Source of the DNA: Clostridium ihumii AP5
GTDB taxonomy: Bacteria; Bacillota; Clostridia; Clostridiales; Clostridiaceae
Direction of reading: 5' to 3'
Assembly: GCF_000612845.1 (NCBI RefSeq)
Contig: NZ_CCAT010000062.1
Location: 207,586 to 271,585, forward strand
DNA length: 64,000 nucleotides
Shown: positions 1 to 8,411 of the stretch, in pieces
Numbering within the stretch: the first letter of the stretch is position 1
How the letters are laid out: each line of letters begins with the position of its first letter
Position numbers and translations under genes: made by a program
Notes under the pieces: model-generated
The model's database searches: none
What the model was told of the DNA's origin: nothing
Seen by the model: only the letters and a program-made list of their open reading frames with translations

Positions 1-2
1 TA

Positions 3-338
3 AAAATGAGTATTAATGAAGAAGATGCATATGAAAGTTTTAAGGCTTTTTATGAAAAGGGAAGTAATAAAGTAGATATGCTAAAAGATAAAGGAACAGC
101 TGATTTTGAAAGTTGGGATAAAAAAAGATATATAAAGTTAGCAAAAGACAATCCTATAAAAGCACTTTTAAAAACTCATAGTGACTTTTTTAGAAAAGAT
201 GATAATTGTGTATTAGGTTTTTATAGTGATATGAAAATATTTATTAGCAATGAAACATTTAAGAAACATTTTAAAGATGCTATAGATTTAAGAACTTTGA
301 AATATTATGAAACAAGACATAATATAAAAAATAAGTAA
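3..338 (+). CDS. C-terminal part of an unrecognised, possibly larger protein
   Basis: The frame is open to the left edge of the window, so this may be only the end of a longer gene; the first visible ATG is at 6 and no ribosome binding site can be seen for it. The visible 110 residues are charged and soluble, with no membrane segment or known catalytic motif. The ending, with its NPIKALLKTHSDFF stretch and a final HFKDAIDLRTLKYYETR segment, reminds me of the tails of superfamily II helicase/restriction-type proteins that sit upstream of MazG-like genes, but this is a weak recollection and not a call. It ends 14 bases before the next gene, so the two are probably cotranscribed. Confidence 0.5.
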   Translation, partial: KMSINEEDAYESFKAFYEKGSNKVDMLKDKGTADFESWDKKRYIKLAKDNPIKALLKTHSDFFRKDDNCVLGFYSDMKIFISNETFKKHFKDAIDLRTLKYYETRHNIKNK

Positions 339-352
339 AAGGACGGTGTTTT

Positions 353-667
353 ATGAAGGTTTATGATAAGCTTGTGAGAGATTTAATTCCAGATATAATA
401 AGTAAGGATGATTCTATGTGTGATATAGAAATTTGTGACAAAGATGAGTTGTCAAAACGATTAGAGGATAAGTTAAAGGAAGAGGTTGGTGAGTATTTAG
501 AAGATAAAAATCTAGAAGAACTTGCTGATGTTATGGAGGTATTGTTTGGACTTGCACATAGTTTAGGTTATAGTGAAGAAGACCTAATGAAGAAAAGGGA
601 AGAGAAGTTAGCTTTAAGAGGTGGATTTAAGAAGGGGATAATTCTTAAAAGCGTAAGTAAAAAGTAG
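353..667 (+). CDS. MazG-like nucleoside triphosphate pyrophosphohydrolase
   Basis: A 104-residue all-alpha protein of the MazG/phosphoribosyl-ATP pyrophosphohydrolase superfamily, which hydrolyses (d)NTPs or related nucleotides to monophosphate and pyrophosphate. The N-terminus YDKLVRDLIP is characteristic of this small subfamily. The metal-binding ExxE...ExxD signature is seen as EEVGE near residues 43-47 and EELAD near 56-60. It starts at an ATG preceded by AAGGACGG and follows the upstream gene by 14 bases. The precise substrate is unknown; house-cleaning of non-canonical nucleotides is the usual role of such stand-alone domains. Confidence 0.85.
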   Translation: MKVYDKLVRDLIPDIISKDDSMCDIEICDKDELSKRLEDKLKEEVGEYLEDKNLEELADVMEVLFGLAHSLGYSEEDLMKKREEKLALRGGFKKGIILKSVSKK

Positions 668-693
668 TGTTAATTTTTTAGGGGGCTATGGGG

Positions 694-1134
694 ATGGTTA
701 ATATTAAAGTAGTTGATGAAAGTAATTACAAAGCATGTTTCAATATTAAGGTTAAAGATGAACAAGAAAAATTTATAACAAATCCTATAGAATGCTTAGC
801 AAAAGCATATGTTTATAGAGAATTCGTTTATCCATTTGCTATTTATAATGATGATTTGGTTATTGGATTTGTCATGATTAGATTTAATAAGGAATTTAAC
901 AATTATTTTATTTGGCAATTTATGATTGATGAAAAATGTCAAGGTAAAGGATATGGAAAACAATCTATGAATAGAGTTTTAGAATGGATTAAGTCTGATG
1001 GAAAAAGTAATGAAGTAGTTATAACTTACATTGAAGGTGATGACATAGCTAAGAACCTATATACAAGTTTAGGTTTTAAGGAATTTCAAAATTTTGATGG
1101 TGAAGTTGATATGATTAAAAAAATAGCTAGGTAG
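694..1134 (+). CDS. GNAT family N-acetyltransferase
   Basis: A GCN5-related N-acetyltransferase of about 146 residues; it would transfer acetyl from acetyl-CoA to an amine. The acetyl-CoA-binding motif A is visible as QGKGYGKQSM, preceded by the typical strand FMIDEKCQGKG, and the C-terminal LYTSLGFKEF segment matches motif B. The layout resembles the BltD/spermine-acetyltransferase-like group, but the substrate cannot be assigned. The ATG at 694 is preferred over the one at 688 because the run AGGGGG lies only two bases from the first and eight from the second. The terminator hairpin starts inside the last codons. Confidence 0.85.
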   Translation: MVNIKVVDESNYKACFNIKVKDEQEKFITNPIECLAKAYVYREFVYPFAIYNDDLVIGFVMIRFNKEFNNYFIWQFMIDEKCQGKGYGKQSMNRVLEWIKSDGKSNEVVITYIEGDDIAKNLYTSLGFKEFQNFDGEVDMIKKIAR

Positions 1135-1157
1135 AAAATATTCTACCTAGCTATTTT
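1120..1157 (+). terminator. Rho-independent terminator of the first operon
   Basis: A 15-bp perfect stem (AAAATAGCTAGGTAG and its complement) with an 8-base loop. It overlaps the stop codon of the acetyltransferase; the U-run is formed by the 3' arm itself, so strength is uncertain. Confidence 0.7.
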
Positions 1158-1339
1158 AGATATGTCGAATAATAAAAAATAATAAAAAAAGCGACAATAA
1201 AAATTTTAAAAATGGTTTAATACAAAAAATATCAATATAATTTATGAAGACAACTTAAAGGAAATAATAAGTTTGATAAAAAAACCGTATATTCTTATTA
1301 AAAGAAATAATTGCAAAAAAAGTGATAAACAGGCTCTAT

Positions 1340-1354
1340 TGAAAATGATTATCA
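1340..1354 (+). promoter_or_regulatory. Fur-box-like site
   Basis: TGAAAATGATTATCA matches the 7-1-7 Fur consensus TGATAATNATTATCA at 13 of 14 defined positions. It lies about 135 bases before the start of the phosphotransferase/MATE operon, in an otherwise gene-free 330-base gap (1158-1490) in which I see nothing else. Iron regulation of the operon is an inference; the region is AT-rich, so chance similarity is possible. Confidence 0.4.
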
Positions 1355-1490
1355 TTGATGATATATTTGTTTTATGGTTAATTTTAATTGTGATTTAGAA
1401 TAGTTTGAAAGTATATTTAAATATTAGTAATGGTATTATTAAAGACATAAATGACTTGGGAGTTGAAGATGTATGTAGGAGGTAATAGAA

Positions 1491-3950
1491 ATGATTAGCA
1501 ATAATATCATTGATATTAGAGATGTTAAAGAAAATCAACTAGATATTGTTGGAGGAAAAGGTGTAAATCTTGGAATAATGATATCAAACAATATACAAGT
1601 TCCAGATGGGTTTATAATAACAGCTTATGCTTACAAAAATTATCTTGAATATAATGGTATATTAAAGGATATAGAAGAAAAAATAAATAAATTTAATGAA
1701 AATGATATTGAGTTAGAACTAGAAAAAATTAGAGAAAATATCTTAAATGGAGAATTCTCGAATAATATAAAACAAGAAATACTGAAAAAATATGATAGAT
1801 TTAGCATACCAATTCATGTTGCTGTAAGATCATCAGCTACTGCAGAGGATTTACCAGAGGCAAGTTTTGCAGGGCAACAAGAAACATATTTAAATGTTAC
1901 TAAAAAAGAAGAGTTACTTTTATCAATAAAGAAATGTTATGCATCTCTTTGGAGTAATAGATCCTTTCTTTATAGAACTAATAATAATTTTAATCATCTT
2001 GAAGTTTCCATTGCTGTGGTTGTTCAGGAAATGGTAAACTCTGAGGTCTCAGGGGTTTTATTTACAGCAAACCCGAGTACAGGAAGCAATGAAATGATTA
2101 TTGATGCTTCATATGGATTAGGTGAAGCTATTGTATCAGGAAAAGTTAATCCAGATAATTATGTACTTGATAGTGATGGAAAAGAAATTCATACAAAAAT
2201 AGGGAATAAAAAAATATCTATTGTATACTCTGAGAATGGAACAAAGGAAATAGATAATTCAAATAAAATGAGAGAAGAAAGATGTCTTAGTAAGGACAAC
2301 CTAAAAGATTTATTTAGTGTATCAATGAATATTAAAAAATTATATAAAAAGCCAATGGATATTGAGTGGGCCATAAAAAATAACAGAGTTTATATTTTGC
2401 AGGCAAGACCAATAACTACTATAAAAAAAGTTAAGAAACCACAAAAAAAGTATTCTGACAAGGAAAAGAAATATTTAAATAATATGATTGAACATTTTCC
2501 TGTTCATTGTTATCCACTGGATTATGAAATTGCAATGATACTACAAAATATGAAGTTTGAGTTATTTAAGGAAGTTGGGATAAATTTAAAGAGTCCAATT
2601 TATATGGATAATGATGGAATTATACAGATGAATAAAATTAAGTTTAATTTAAATTTTAAAATTTTAAAATTCCCTAGTGTTTATAGAGATTATAAGAATA
2701 ATCTTAAAAATATGGAGGAAGGAGAAAAGATTTTAAATTTTTGTAATATAGAAATAAATAGAGTTGAAAAAGAACTTTATAGTAATAAATGCTATTCATT
2801 ATCAAAAATTAATGAGTATATAAATTTCATCATAAAAATTCATAAAAAAATAGCATATGCACGTTTTAGATATTTTCTTTTTCCAGCAGTAATTGTTGGT
2901 GAAAATTTAGAAAAAGAAATTAAAAAAATTAATAAGTCATACACTGAATATGATTTGTTATCAAATTTAAATTATATTACTCTTGATGTAAATAAAAAAA
3001 TAGATAAAATTGTATTACAAATGGCTAAAAACAAGGTCTTGGTGGATGATATAAAAAGTGGAATTAATTATGAATATTTAAAGTCACACTACCATAAAGA
3101 ATCAATTATAATAAAAGATTTTTTAAAACAGTATGGATGGAAATCTGATTATTGTTGCATTCCATTTTCATCTACATCATGGAATGAAGATCCCAATAGA
3201 TTATTAAAAATTTTAAAAATATCTATGTCGTCATTAGAAAATGAAAGTAATGATAGTAATTATAAAAAATATGAATATATTCTTAAAAATTTAAAAGCTA
3301 ATAATAAAATAAATAAGTTTAATAAACTTAATAATGAGATTTCTTATTATAGATTGGCACATGTAAGAAGAGAAGAAAGTCAATATACTTGGGAAAAAGG
3401 GTTTGGACTGTTAAGATGGTTGTTAACTAGTATAAGCCAAATAATGAGTATTCCTTATGAGGATTTGCTATATTTAAGATTAAATGAATTACAAAAAGTG
3501 TTGGTAGCAGAAGAAATAAGTAAAAAATATAAAGATATAATTTCTCATAGAAAATCACTTAGAAGTCAAGCAGAGATTACTTGGGAACAGTTATCAATAG
3601 ATGCTTTTAGATATGATGATAAGAATGTTTTTCATGGAGTTAGTGGTAGTTTAGGAAAAGTTAGAGGTAAGGTTCGTATTGTAAATAATCATAATGATTT
3701 TAGTAAATTAGAAAAAGGAGATATACTTGTATGCCCATATACTGACCCAGAATGGACTCCGTTATTTAAAGTAGCAAAAGCCGTAGTTTCAGATACTGGA
3801 GGTGCACTTTCACATGCAGCTATTGTAGCTAGAGAATATGGTATTCCAGCAGTATTAGGTGTTGGTAATGCAACTTCAAATTTAATTGATGGTGAATATA
3901 TTGTAGTTGATGGTGATAATGGAATTATAAAAAAAATTATGGAGGAGTAA
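1491..3950 (+). CDS. PEP-synthase-like phosphotransferase (rifamycin phosphotransferase family)
   Basis: An 819-residue dikinase-type enzyme. The N-terminal ATP-binding domain (about 1-315) shows GGKGVNLG, AVRSSATAEDLPEASFAGQ, the IDASYGLGEAIVSG loop and ends in DIEWA...ILQARPITT. A long variable middle domain (about 330-700) would hold the acceptor substrate. The C-terminal swivelling domain has SDTGGALSHAAIVARE with the phosphohistidine at H775. The C-terminal PEP-binding barrel of true PEP synthase is absent, which is the three-domain order of rifamycin phosphotransferase (Rph), which phosphorylates rifamycins using ATP. The middle domain is divergent, so another small-molecule substrate is possible. 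Starts at ATG after AGGAGGT; the MATE exporter follows with one base between, suggesting a modification-plus-export resistance unit. Confidence 0.75.
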   Translation: MISNNIIDIRDVKENQLDIVGGKGVNLGIMISNNIQVPDGFIITAYAYKNYLEYNGILKDIEEKINKFNENDIELELEKIRENILNGEFSNNIKQEILKKYDRFSIPIHVAVRSSATAEDLPEASFAGQQETYLNVTKKEELLLSIKKCYASLWSNRSFLYRTNNNFNHLEVSIAVVVQEMVNSEVSGVLFTANPSTGSNEMIIDASYGLGEAIVSGKVNPDNYVLDSDGKEIHTKIGNKKISIVYSENGTKEIDNSNKMREERCLSKDNLKDLFSVSMNIKKLYKKPMDIEWAIKNNRVYILQARPITTIKKVKKPQKKYSDKEKKYLNNMIEHFPVHCYPLDYEIAMILQNMKFELFKEVGINLKSPIYMDNDGIIQMNKIKFNLNFKILKFPSVYRDYKNNLKNMEEGEKILNFCNIEINRVEKELYSNKCYSLSKINEYINFIIKIHKKIAYARFRYFLFPAVIVGENLEKEIKKINKSYTEYDLLSNLNYITLDVNKKIDKIVLQMAKNKVLVDDIKSGINYEYLKSHYHKESIIIKDFLKQYGWKSDYCCIPFSSTSWNEDPNRLLKILKISMSSLENESNDSNYKKYEYILKNLKANNKINKFNKLNNEISYYRLAHVRREESQYTWEKGFGLLRWLLTSISQIMSIPYEDLLYLRLNELQKVLVAEEISKKYKDIISHRKSLRSQAEITWEQLSIDAFRYDDKNVFHGVSGSLGKVRGKVRIVNNHNDFSKLEKGDILVCPYTDPEWTPLFKVAKAVVSDTGGALSHAAIVAREYGIPAVLGVGNATSNLIDGEYIVVDGDNGIIKKIMEE

Positions 3951-3951
3951 C

Positions 3952-5304
3952 ATGAGAGGTAATGATAAGTATTTAAAATTTACTAAAGAATCAATACCTA
4001 AATTAATAATACAAATGGCTATTCCTTCGACTCTTGCTATGTTTGTAGGCATAGCTTATAGTCTTGTAGACACATATTTTGTATCTAAAATAAGTACTGA
4101 TGCTATGGCAGCAGTAGGACTAGCATTTTCATTTATTAGTGTTATTCAAGCATTAGGACTTTTATTTGGACATGGATCTGGTAACTATATTTCTAGAATG
4201 GAAGGTGCAAAGAATAGAAAAGAGTCATCTAAAATGGCAATAACAGGTCTTATAGTATCATTTTTTATTGGACTTGTAATTATGATACTAGGGAATGCAT
4301 TCGTAATAGATTTAGTGTATTTTTTAGGTGCAACTAAAAAGTTAGAATTTTTAACAAGAGAATATCTGCAAATCTTATTAATAGGAACACCTTTTATGAT
4401 AGCATCATTAACAATGAATAATCAGTTTAGATTGCAAGGGAATGCAGGGCTAGGAGCAATAGCTATTATGCTAGGAGCAGTTAGCAATTGTATATTAGAT
4501 CCAATAATGATTTTTGGATTAGATTTAGGTATTAAAGGAGCTGCATATGCAACCATAATTGGTGAAATAATAGGATTTTTAACATTAATTATAGCAAGTA
4601 GATTTAAAGATAGTGTAAGGTATAACATTAAAGATTTTTGTGTAAACAAAGTTATAATTAGAGAACTTTTTTCTGGTGGCATACCTAATTTTTTAAGAGA
4701 AATATTTATTGCATTTTCATTAGCTATACTAAATAATAAACTAAAAGCATATGGAGAATCTTATATAGCATCATTTACTATAGTAAATAGACTGATACTT
4801 GCTGGAACATATATTATGGTAGGTGTTGGTCATGGATTTCAACCAATTTGTATATTTAATTATGGAGCTAATTTATATGAAAGAGTAAAAAAATCACTAA
4901 ATTTTACATTAAGATTTGCTGTTATATTTATGGTTTTTATTGAAGTAATATTTATTGTAAAAAGCCATGGACTAATAAGGATCTTCAGAAATGACAATAG
5001 TATTATTAACATTGGGTCTAAAATACTAAAAATACAATCATTTACGTTGCCTTTAATAGGATATACAACTATATCTGGAATGTTTTTGCAAGGTACTCAT
5101 AAATTTAAAGAGGCAACGATAATAACTACAGCTAGGCAAGGATTCATTTATATTCCAATGATTTTTATACTTCACTATATATTTGGATTAAATGGCATAT
5201 TATATGCACAACCTGTATCAGATCTGATAACATTTATAATTGCAATTGTATTAGTTAAAAGAAGAAATTTAGAGTTAGTAAAAAATCAATGTTTAAAAGT
5301 ATAA
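3952..5304 (+). CDS. MATE family efflux transporter
   Basis: A 450-residue integral membrane protein with about twelve predicted transmembrane helices and the two-fold internal layout of multidrug and toxic compound extrusion (MATE/DinF/NorM) antiporters; these export drugs or metabolites using a Na+ or H+ gradient. The N-terminal IPSTLAMFVGIAYSLVDTYF and the FRLQGNAGLGA loop are typical of the clostridial MATE group. Its ribosome binding site GGAGGAG lies inside the end of the upstream phosphotransferase gene and the start follows that gene's stop by one base, so translation is probably coupled. Substrate unknown, but the pairing suggests it exports the same compound class that the upstream enzyme modifies. 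Confidence 0.9.
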   Translation: MRGNDKYLKFTKESIPKLIIQMAIPSTLAMFVGIAYSLVDTYFVSKISTDAMAAVGLAFSFISVIQALGLLFGHGSGNYISRMEGAKNRKESSKMAITGLIVSFFIGLVIMILGNAFVIDLVYFLGATKKLEFLTREYLQILLIGTPFMIASLTMNNQFRLQGNAGLGAIAIMLGAVSNCILDPIMIFGLDLGIKGAAYATIIGEIIGFLTLIIASRFKDSVRYNIKDFCVNKVIIRELFSGGIPNFLREIFIAFSLAILNNKLKAYGESYIASFTIVNRLILAGTYIMVGVGHGFQPICIFNYGANLYERVKKSLNFTLRFAVIFMVFIEVIFIVKSHGLIRIFRNDNSIINIGSKILKIQSFTLPLIGYTTISGMFLQGTHKFKEATIITTARQGFIYIPMIFILHYIFGLNGILYAQPVSDLITFIIAIVLVKRRNLELVKNQCLKV

Positions 5305-5310
5305 CTATTA

Positions 5311-5348
5311 AAAATAACAAGGAAAAATATATTTTACCTTGTTATTTT
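5311..5348. terminator. Bidirectional terminator between convergent genes
   Basis: Inverted repeat AAAATAACAAGG (5311-5322) and its complement (5337-5348), A-rich upstream and T-rich downstream, so it can serve both the MATE operon and the convergent small gene. Confidence 0.8.
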
Positions 5349-5598
5349 AATTTTCTAATGTTTCACCTTTTATAACAACTCGTCCATTATCAGGGCATCC
5401 CATTTCAAACTTCTTAGCTTTAGTATTACCATAGTCTAAAATTCCACCATTTAAAAGAGTATAAACATTAGGATATATACTATTCCATAGTTCATGGCAA
5501 ATTGGAGGACATATATCCTCTACAATAAAAGTATCTCCAGTTTTAAAATAGTTACATCTGCAGTTACTTTCTAAAATAGTTAATTTAACTTTAGGCAT
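5347..5598 (-). CDS. TIGR04076 family small cysteine-containing protein
   Basis: An 83-residue soluble protein matching the TIGR04076 pattern as I know it: an early cysteine pair, GDTF with a following DICPPICHELWNSIYPNVYTL segment, then a glycine-rich turn and a late CPDNGRVVIKGE. The family has no established function; conserved cysteines (CRC, CPPIC, CPD) suggest metal binding or redox chemistry, and relatives are often found in anaerobes near reductases. Start is an ATG nine bases after AGGAGGTG. It is monocistronic, convergent with the MATE gene. Confidence 0.75.
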   Translation of the reverse strand: MPKVKLTILESNCRCNYFKTGDTFIVEDICPPICHELWNSIYPNVYTLLNGGILDYGNTKAKKFEMGCPDNGRVVIKGETLEN

Positions 5599-5854
5599 TT
5601 AAAATACACCTCCTAAATATAAGAAAATTATAACATTATAAATTCATAATATAAAGAAATGATATATTGAAAGAAAATAGAGTGGAATATTAATAAGATG
5701 CTTTTTGCATTTTAATTTTCTATAGATAAAAAAATACTATTAGTTTTTTATATTGGCAATTGCAATAGTATAATGATAAAATTATTATGAATATTAATGA
5801 CAAATTTCGACTTTTGAAATTAAGTCTATAAATTTATAAAATAAGGAGTACGTT

Positions 5855-6574
5855 ATGAAAAAAACAACTAATAGAAAGAAAAGTTGGATTGGAAAGATAG
5901 TAATAATTTTATTATTTTTAACTGTTATTTTAAGTTATTTATTTATACCAGTGGTAAAAAATTCAACTAATAACATATTTAAGATGTTTGCTACTGGTGA
6001 TTTTACAGTAATTAAAGAGTTTGTAGAGTCTTATGGTGCATATGCAGCAGTTATATCGTTTTTATTAATGATTTTACAATCCATAGCTGCACCATTACCA
6101 GCATTTTTGATAACTTTTGCCAATGCAAATTTATTTGGATGGTGGAAAGGAGCATTACTTTCATGGACTAGTGCTATGGTGGGAGCAGCAATATGTTTTT
6201 ATATAGCAAGAATACTTGGTCGTGATGTTGCTGTTAAGTTAACAAGTAAAACTGGGCTTGACCAAATAGACGTGTTTTTTGAAAAGCATGGTAAGATGAG
6301 TATATTAATTGCAAGATTATTGCCATTTATATCTTTTGATATAGTTAGTTATGCAGCTGGTCTTACATCAATGTCATTTGGGTCATTTTTAATTGCTACA
6401 GGGATTGGACAATTGCCAGCTACTATTATTTATTCTTATGTAGGTAGTATGTTAACTGGAGGAGCTAAGTTATTTGTAACAGGACTTTTAAGTTTATTTG
6501 CATTATCAGCATTAGTTATATTATTTAGACAAATATATGTAGAAAAACAGAAGAAAAAATCAACTTTAAAATAG
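5855..6574 (+). CDS. TVP38/TMEM64 family membrane protein (VTT domain)
   Basis: A 239-residue inner-membrane protein. After an N-terminal helix (about 16-36) comes the VTT/SNARE-associated domain shared with DedA proteins: the re-entrant region with PLPAFLITFANANLFGWWKG and the diagnostic IARLLPF...DIVSYAAGLTSMSFGSF...GIGQLPAT stretch. Family members are linked to lipid scrambling or membrane homeostasis and possibly small-molecule transport. It is followed 42 bases later by a YdjY-type lipoprotein gene, the same pairing as ydjX/ydjY (with ydjZ) in Escherichia coli, where YdjX and YdjZ belong to this family. Confidence 0.88.
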   Translation: MKKTTNRKKSWIGKIVIILLFLTVILSYLFIPVVKNSTNNIFKMFATGDFTVIKEFVESYGAYAAVISFLLMILQSIAAPLPAFLITFANANLFGWWKGALLSWTSAMVGAAICFYIARILGRDVAVKLTSKTGLDQIDVFFEKHGKMSILIARLLPFISFDIVSYAAGLTSMSFGSFLIATGIGQLPATIIYSYVGSMLTGGAKLFVTGLLSLFALSALVILFRQIYVEKQKKKSTLK

Positions 6575-6616
6575 AAAAGTGTGTATTTAGAAATATAAGA
6601 GAAAAGGGAGAAAAAA

Positions 6617-7279
6617 ATGAAATCAAGAAAAATTTTATCAGGTTTAATAGCCACAACTTTTGCATTATCACTTGTAGCTTGTGGCAATTCTTCAAGAAAA
6701 ACTTCAACAGAAGATACTAATGCTAAAACATTAGTAATTAATAAAAATACTAAAGAAATAAAGATGTTATGTGAAGTTAATGGAAAGTACTTTACAGAGT
6801 CTACTCGTCATGGAATTGTTTTTAAAGATGGATCAAATGGAGAAAAGTCAGTTCTTCGAGGACTAGCAGATGAAAAAAATTTTTACGATGCATTAATTGA
6901 ACTTGGAGCTAAAGCTGGAAACAATTTAACGGCAGAAGATATGAAGGCTAAAAAAGATAATGGAAAATCTGTTGAAGGAGATAAGTTAGAGGCTGTAGTA
7001 ACTTGGGAAGGGCAAGAAAAAGAAATTCCTTTTGAAGATATTATAAAAGCTAGTGAAGAAAGACCTATGGATTTAAGATTTGGTGGCAATATAGAAAGTG
7101 CTAAAAAAAATAATACTGGTTGTGTTCTTTGTTTAGATAGTTGTGCAACAGGTATAACAAGTGATGCTTCCTATCCAACAGGAACAACTCAAAATAATGT
7201 TGTTAAATTTTATGGTGATGAAGAAGTATTACCTGAAGATGGAACAGTCGTAACGGTTACGTTTAGAACTATAAAATAA
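6617..7279 (+). CDS. YdjY-type lipoprotein with cysteine cluster
   Basis: A 220-residue exported lipoprotein: signal peptide with lipobox LVAC, lipidation at C22. The mature part has two similar halves, first an IKMLCEVNGKYF strand region, then a segment with the sequence FGGN and a cysteine cluster TGCVLCLDSCATG (C169, C172, C176). The pattern FYDALIELGA...GNNL...VTWEGQ corresponds to the YdjY domain, described as ferredoxin-like; the spacing of the cysteines could bind a metal or iron-sulfur centre on the outer face of the membrane. Its neighbour is a TVP38 protein, as in E. coli ydjXYZ. A role in extracytoplasmic redox chemistry is inference. Confidence 0.72.
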   Translation: MKSRKILSGLIATTFALSLVACGNSSRKTSTEDTNAKTLVINKNTKEIKMLCEVNGKYFTESTRHGIVFKDGSNGEKSVLRGLADEKNFYDALIELGAKAGNNLTAEDMKAKKDNGKSVEGDKLEAVVTWEGQEKEIPFEDIIKASEERPMDLRFGGNIESAKKNNTGCVLCLDSCATGITSDASYPTGTTQNNVVKFYGDEEVLPEDGTVVTVTFRTIK

Positions 7280-7298
7280 GTAAATTTAAAGGTGTTTT

Positions 7299-7700
7299 AT
7301 GAAGTATTTAAGTAGTGTATATAACAGTTTTATATGGTCTATGATTATTGCAATTAGCAGTTTTAAAATTGAATGGTTAGAAATGAGAGTAAACATAGGA
7401 TATATTTTTTTTATATCATTAATAATTTTATCAATAAGTACAGTGATAGCGGTAAAAAAAGAAAAAATTAAATTTAATAAGATATTTACAAGTTTAAATT
7501 TAGTTATATGTTCTATATATGGTATTACACTTTATGGATTTAATAGGATTAAAATAGTACCAGCATCTATTATTAGAGAAGGAATTCATAAAAATAAACT
7601 TTCTTTTTCTAGTATAAATACAATTTTATTACTTATAATAATTATAGGGTTGTTTATGATTGTTATCTTAGATAAAATGAATAAGAAAAAAACTAATTAA
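7299..7700 (+). CDS. Small four-helix membrane protein, unrecognised
   Basis: A 133-residue protein with about four hydrophobic segments (near 8-22, 31-50, 62-80 and 105-125) and no motif I recognise. It begins 19 bases after the YdjY-type lipoprotein gene behind AAAGGTG and ends just before a terminator, so it is the third gene of the TVP38-YdjY operon and may form a membrane complex with them. Confidence 0.7.
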   Translation: MKYLSSVYNSFIWSMIIAISSFKIEWLEMRVNIGYIFFISLIILSISTVIAVKKEKIKFNKIFTSLNLVICSIYGITLYGFNRIKIVPASIIREGIHKNKLSFSSINTILLLIIIIGLFMIVILDKMNKKKTN

Positions 7701-7719
7701 TTTAGTAAATAAAATAATG

Positions 7720-7762
7720 AAAATGGTTCAAAAAGTGTACAAGCTTTATTTTGAGCCATTTT
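7720..7762 (+). terminator. Terminator of the TVP38-YdjY operon
   Basis: 14-bp stem AAAATGGTTCAAAA with its complement (one G-T pair), followed by TTTAAATTT. Confidence 0.75.
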
Positions 7763-8411
7763 TAAATTTAAAAAACAAAAAATATTAAATCATATTTAAG
7801 GTATTTAATTAGCAATACAAATAAACGACAAATATATTCAAAAATATATTTTAAAATGCATTTTTATTAAAATTAACAGGATATTTATTAAAAAATTTAC
7901 AACATATACTATTTTAAGCTATAAATAGTATTGATTTTACGTTTAAATAGTATATAATTAAAAGTAAGTATTTGTTTTAGATAAATTTGTGAATTATATT
8001 GGCATTCTTTTTATTAAGTTATTTGCAAAAGCTATAATAAAAGGGATGTTTTTATTATTTGACTTTCATATAAAAATTCTAATTTAATTATAAATACACA
8101 TAAATGCAAATCTATTAATTAATAATTTATCAAGTAAAAATCAAATTAAGTATATAATCTTGTTTGAAAAGCCTCCATACATAAAATTATAAATTTATAT
8201 ATAAATAAGTTTTATTTTTTCATAACAATTTGAATAATAAGTTCAATATAGATTGATATGAAAAATTCAATATACAAAGCTCTAATTTAAATTTTCTCAA
8301 AAGGTTCATAATTATATAAATTGTAATTATGGAACCATATAGTGAATATATGATGAAGTTAATATATCGTATTTAACTTCTTAGTTTGATGATAGAGAGG
8401 AATGATTAAGT
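7763..8411 (+). other. 650-base gene-free AT-rich region
   Basis: No open reading frame of note. It contains an imperfect hairpin at about 8304-8337 (GGTTCATAATTAT and a bulged complement ending in GGAACC) just before the DptF-like gene. GGAACCATATAG there resembles the end of the dispersed repeat described elsewhere in the window. Confidence 0.5.
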
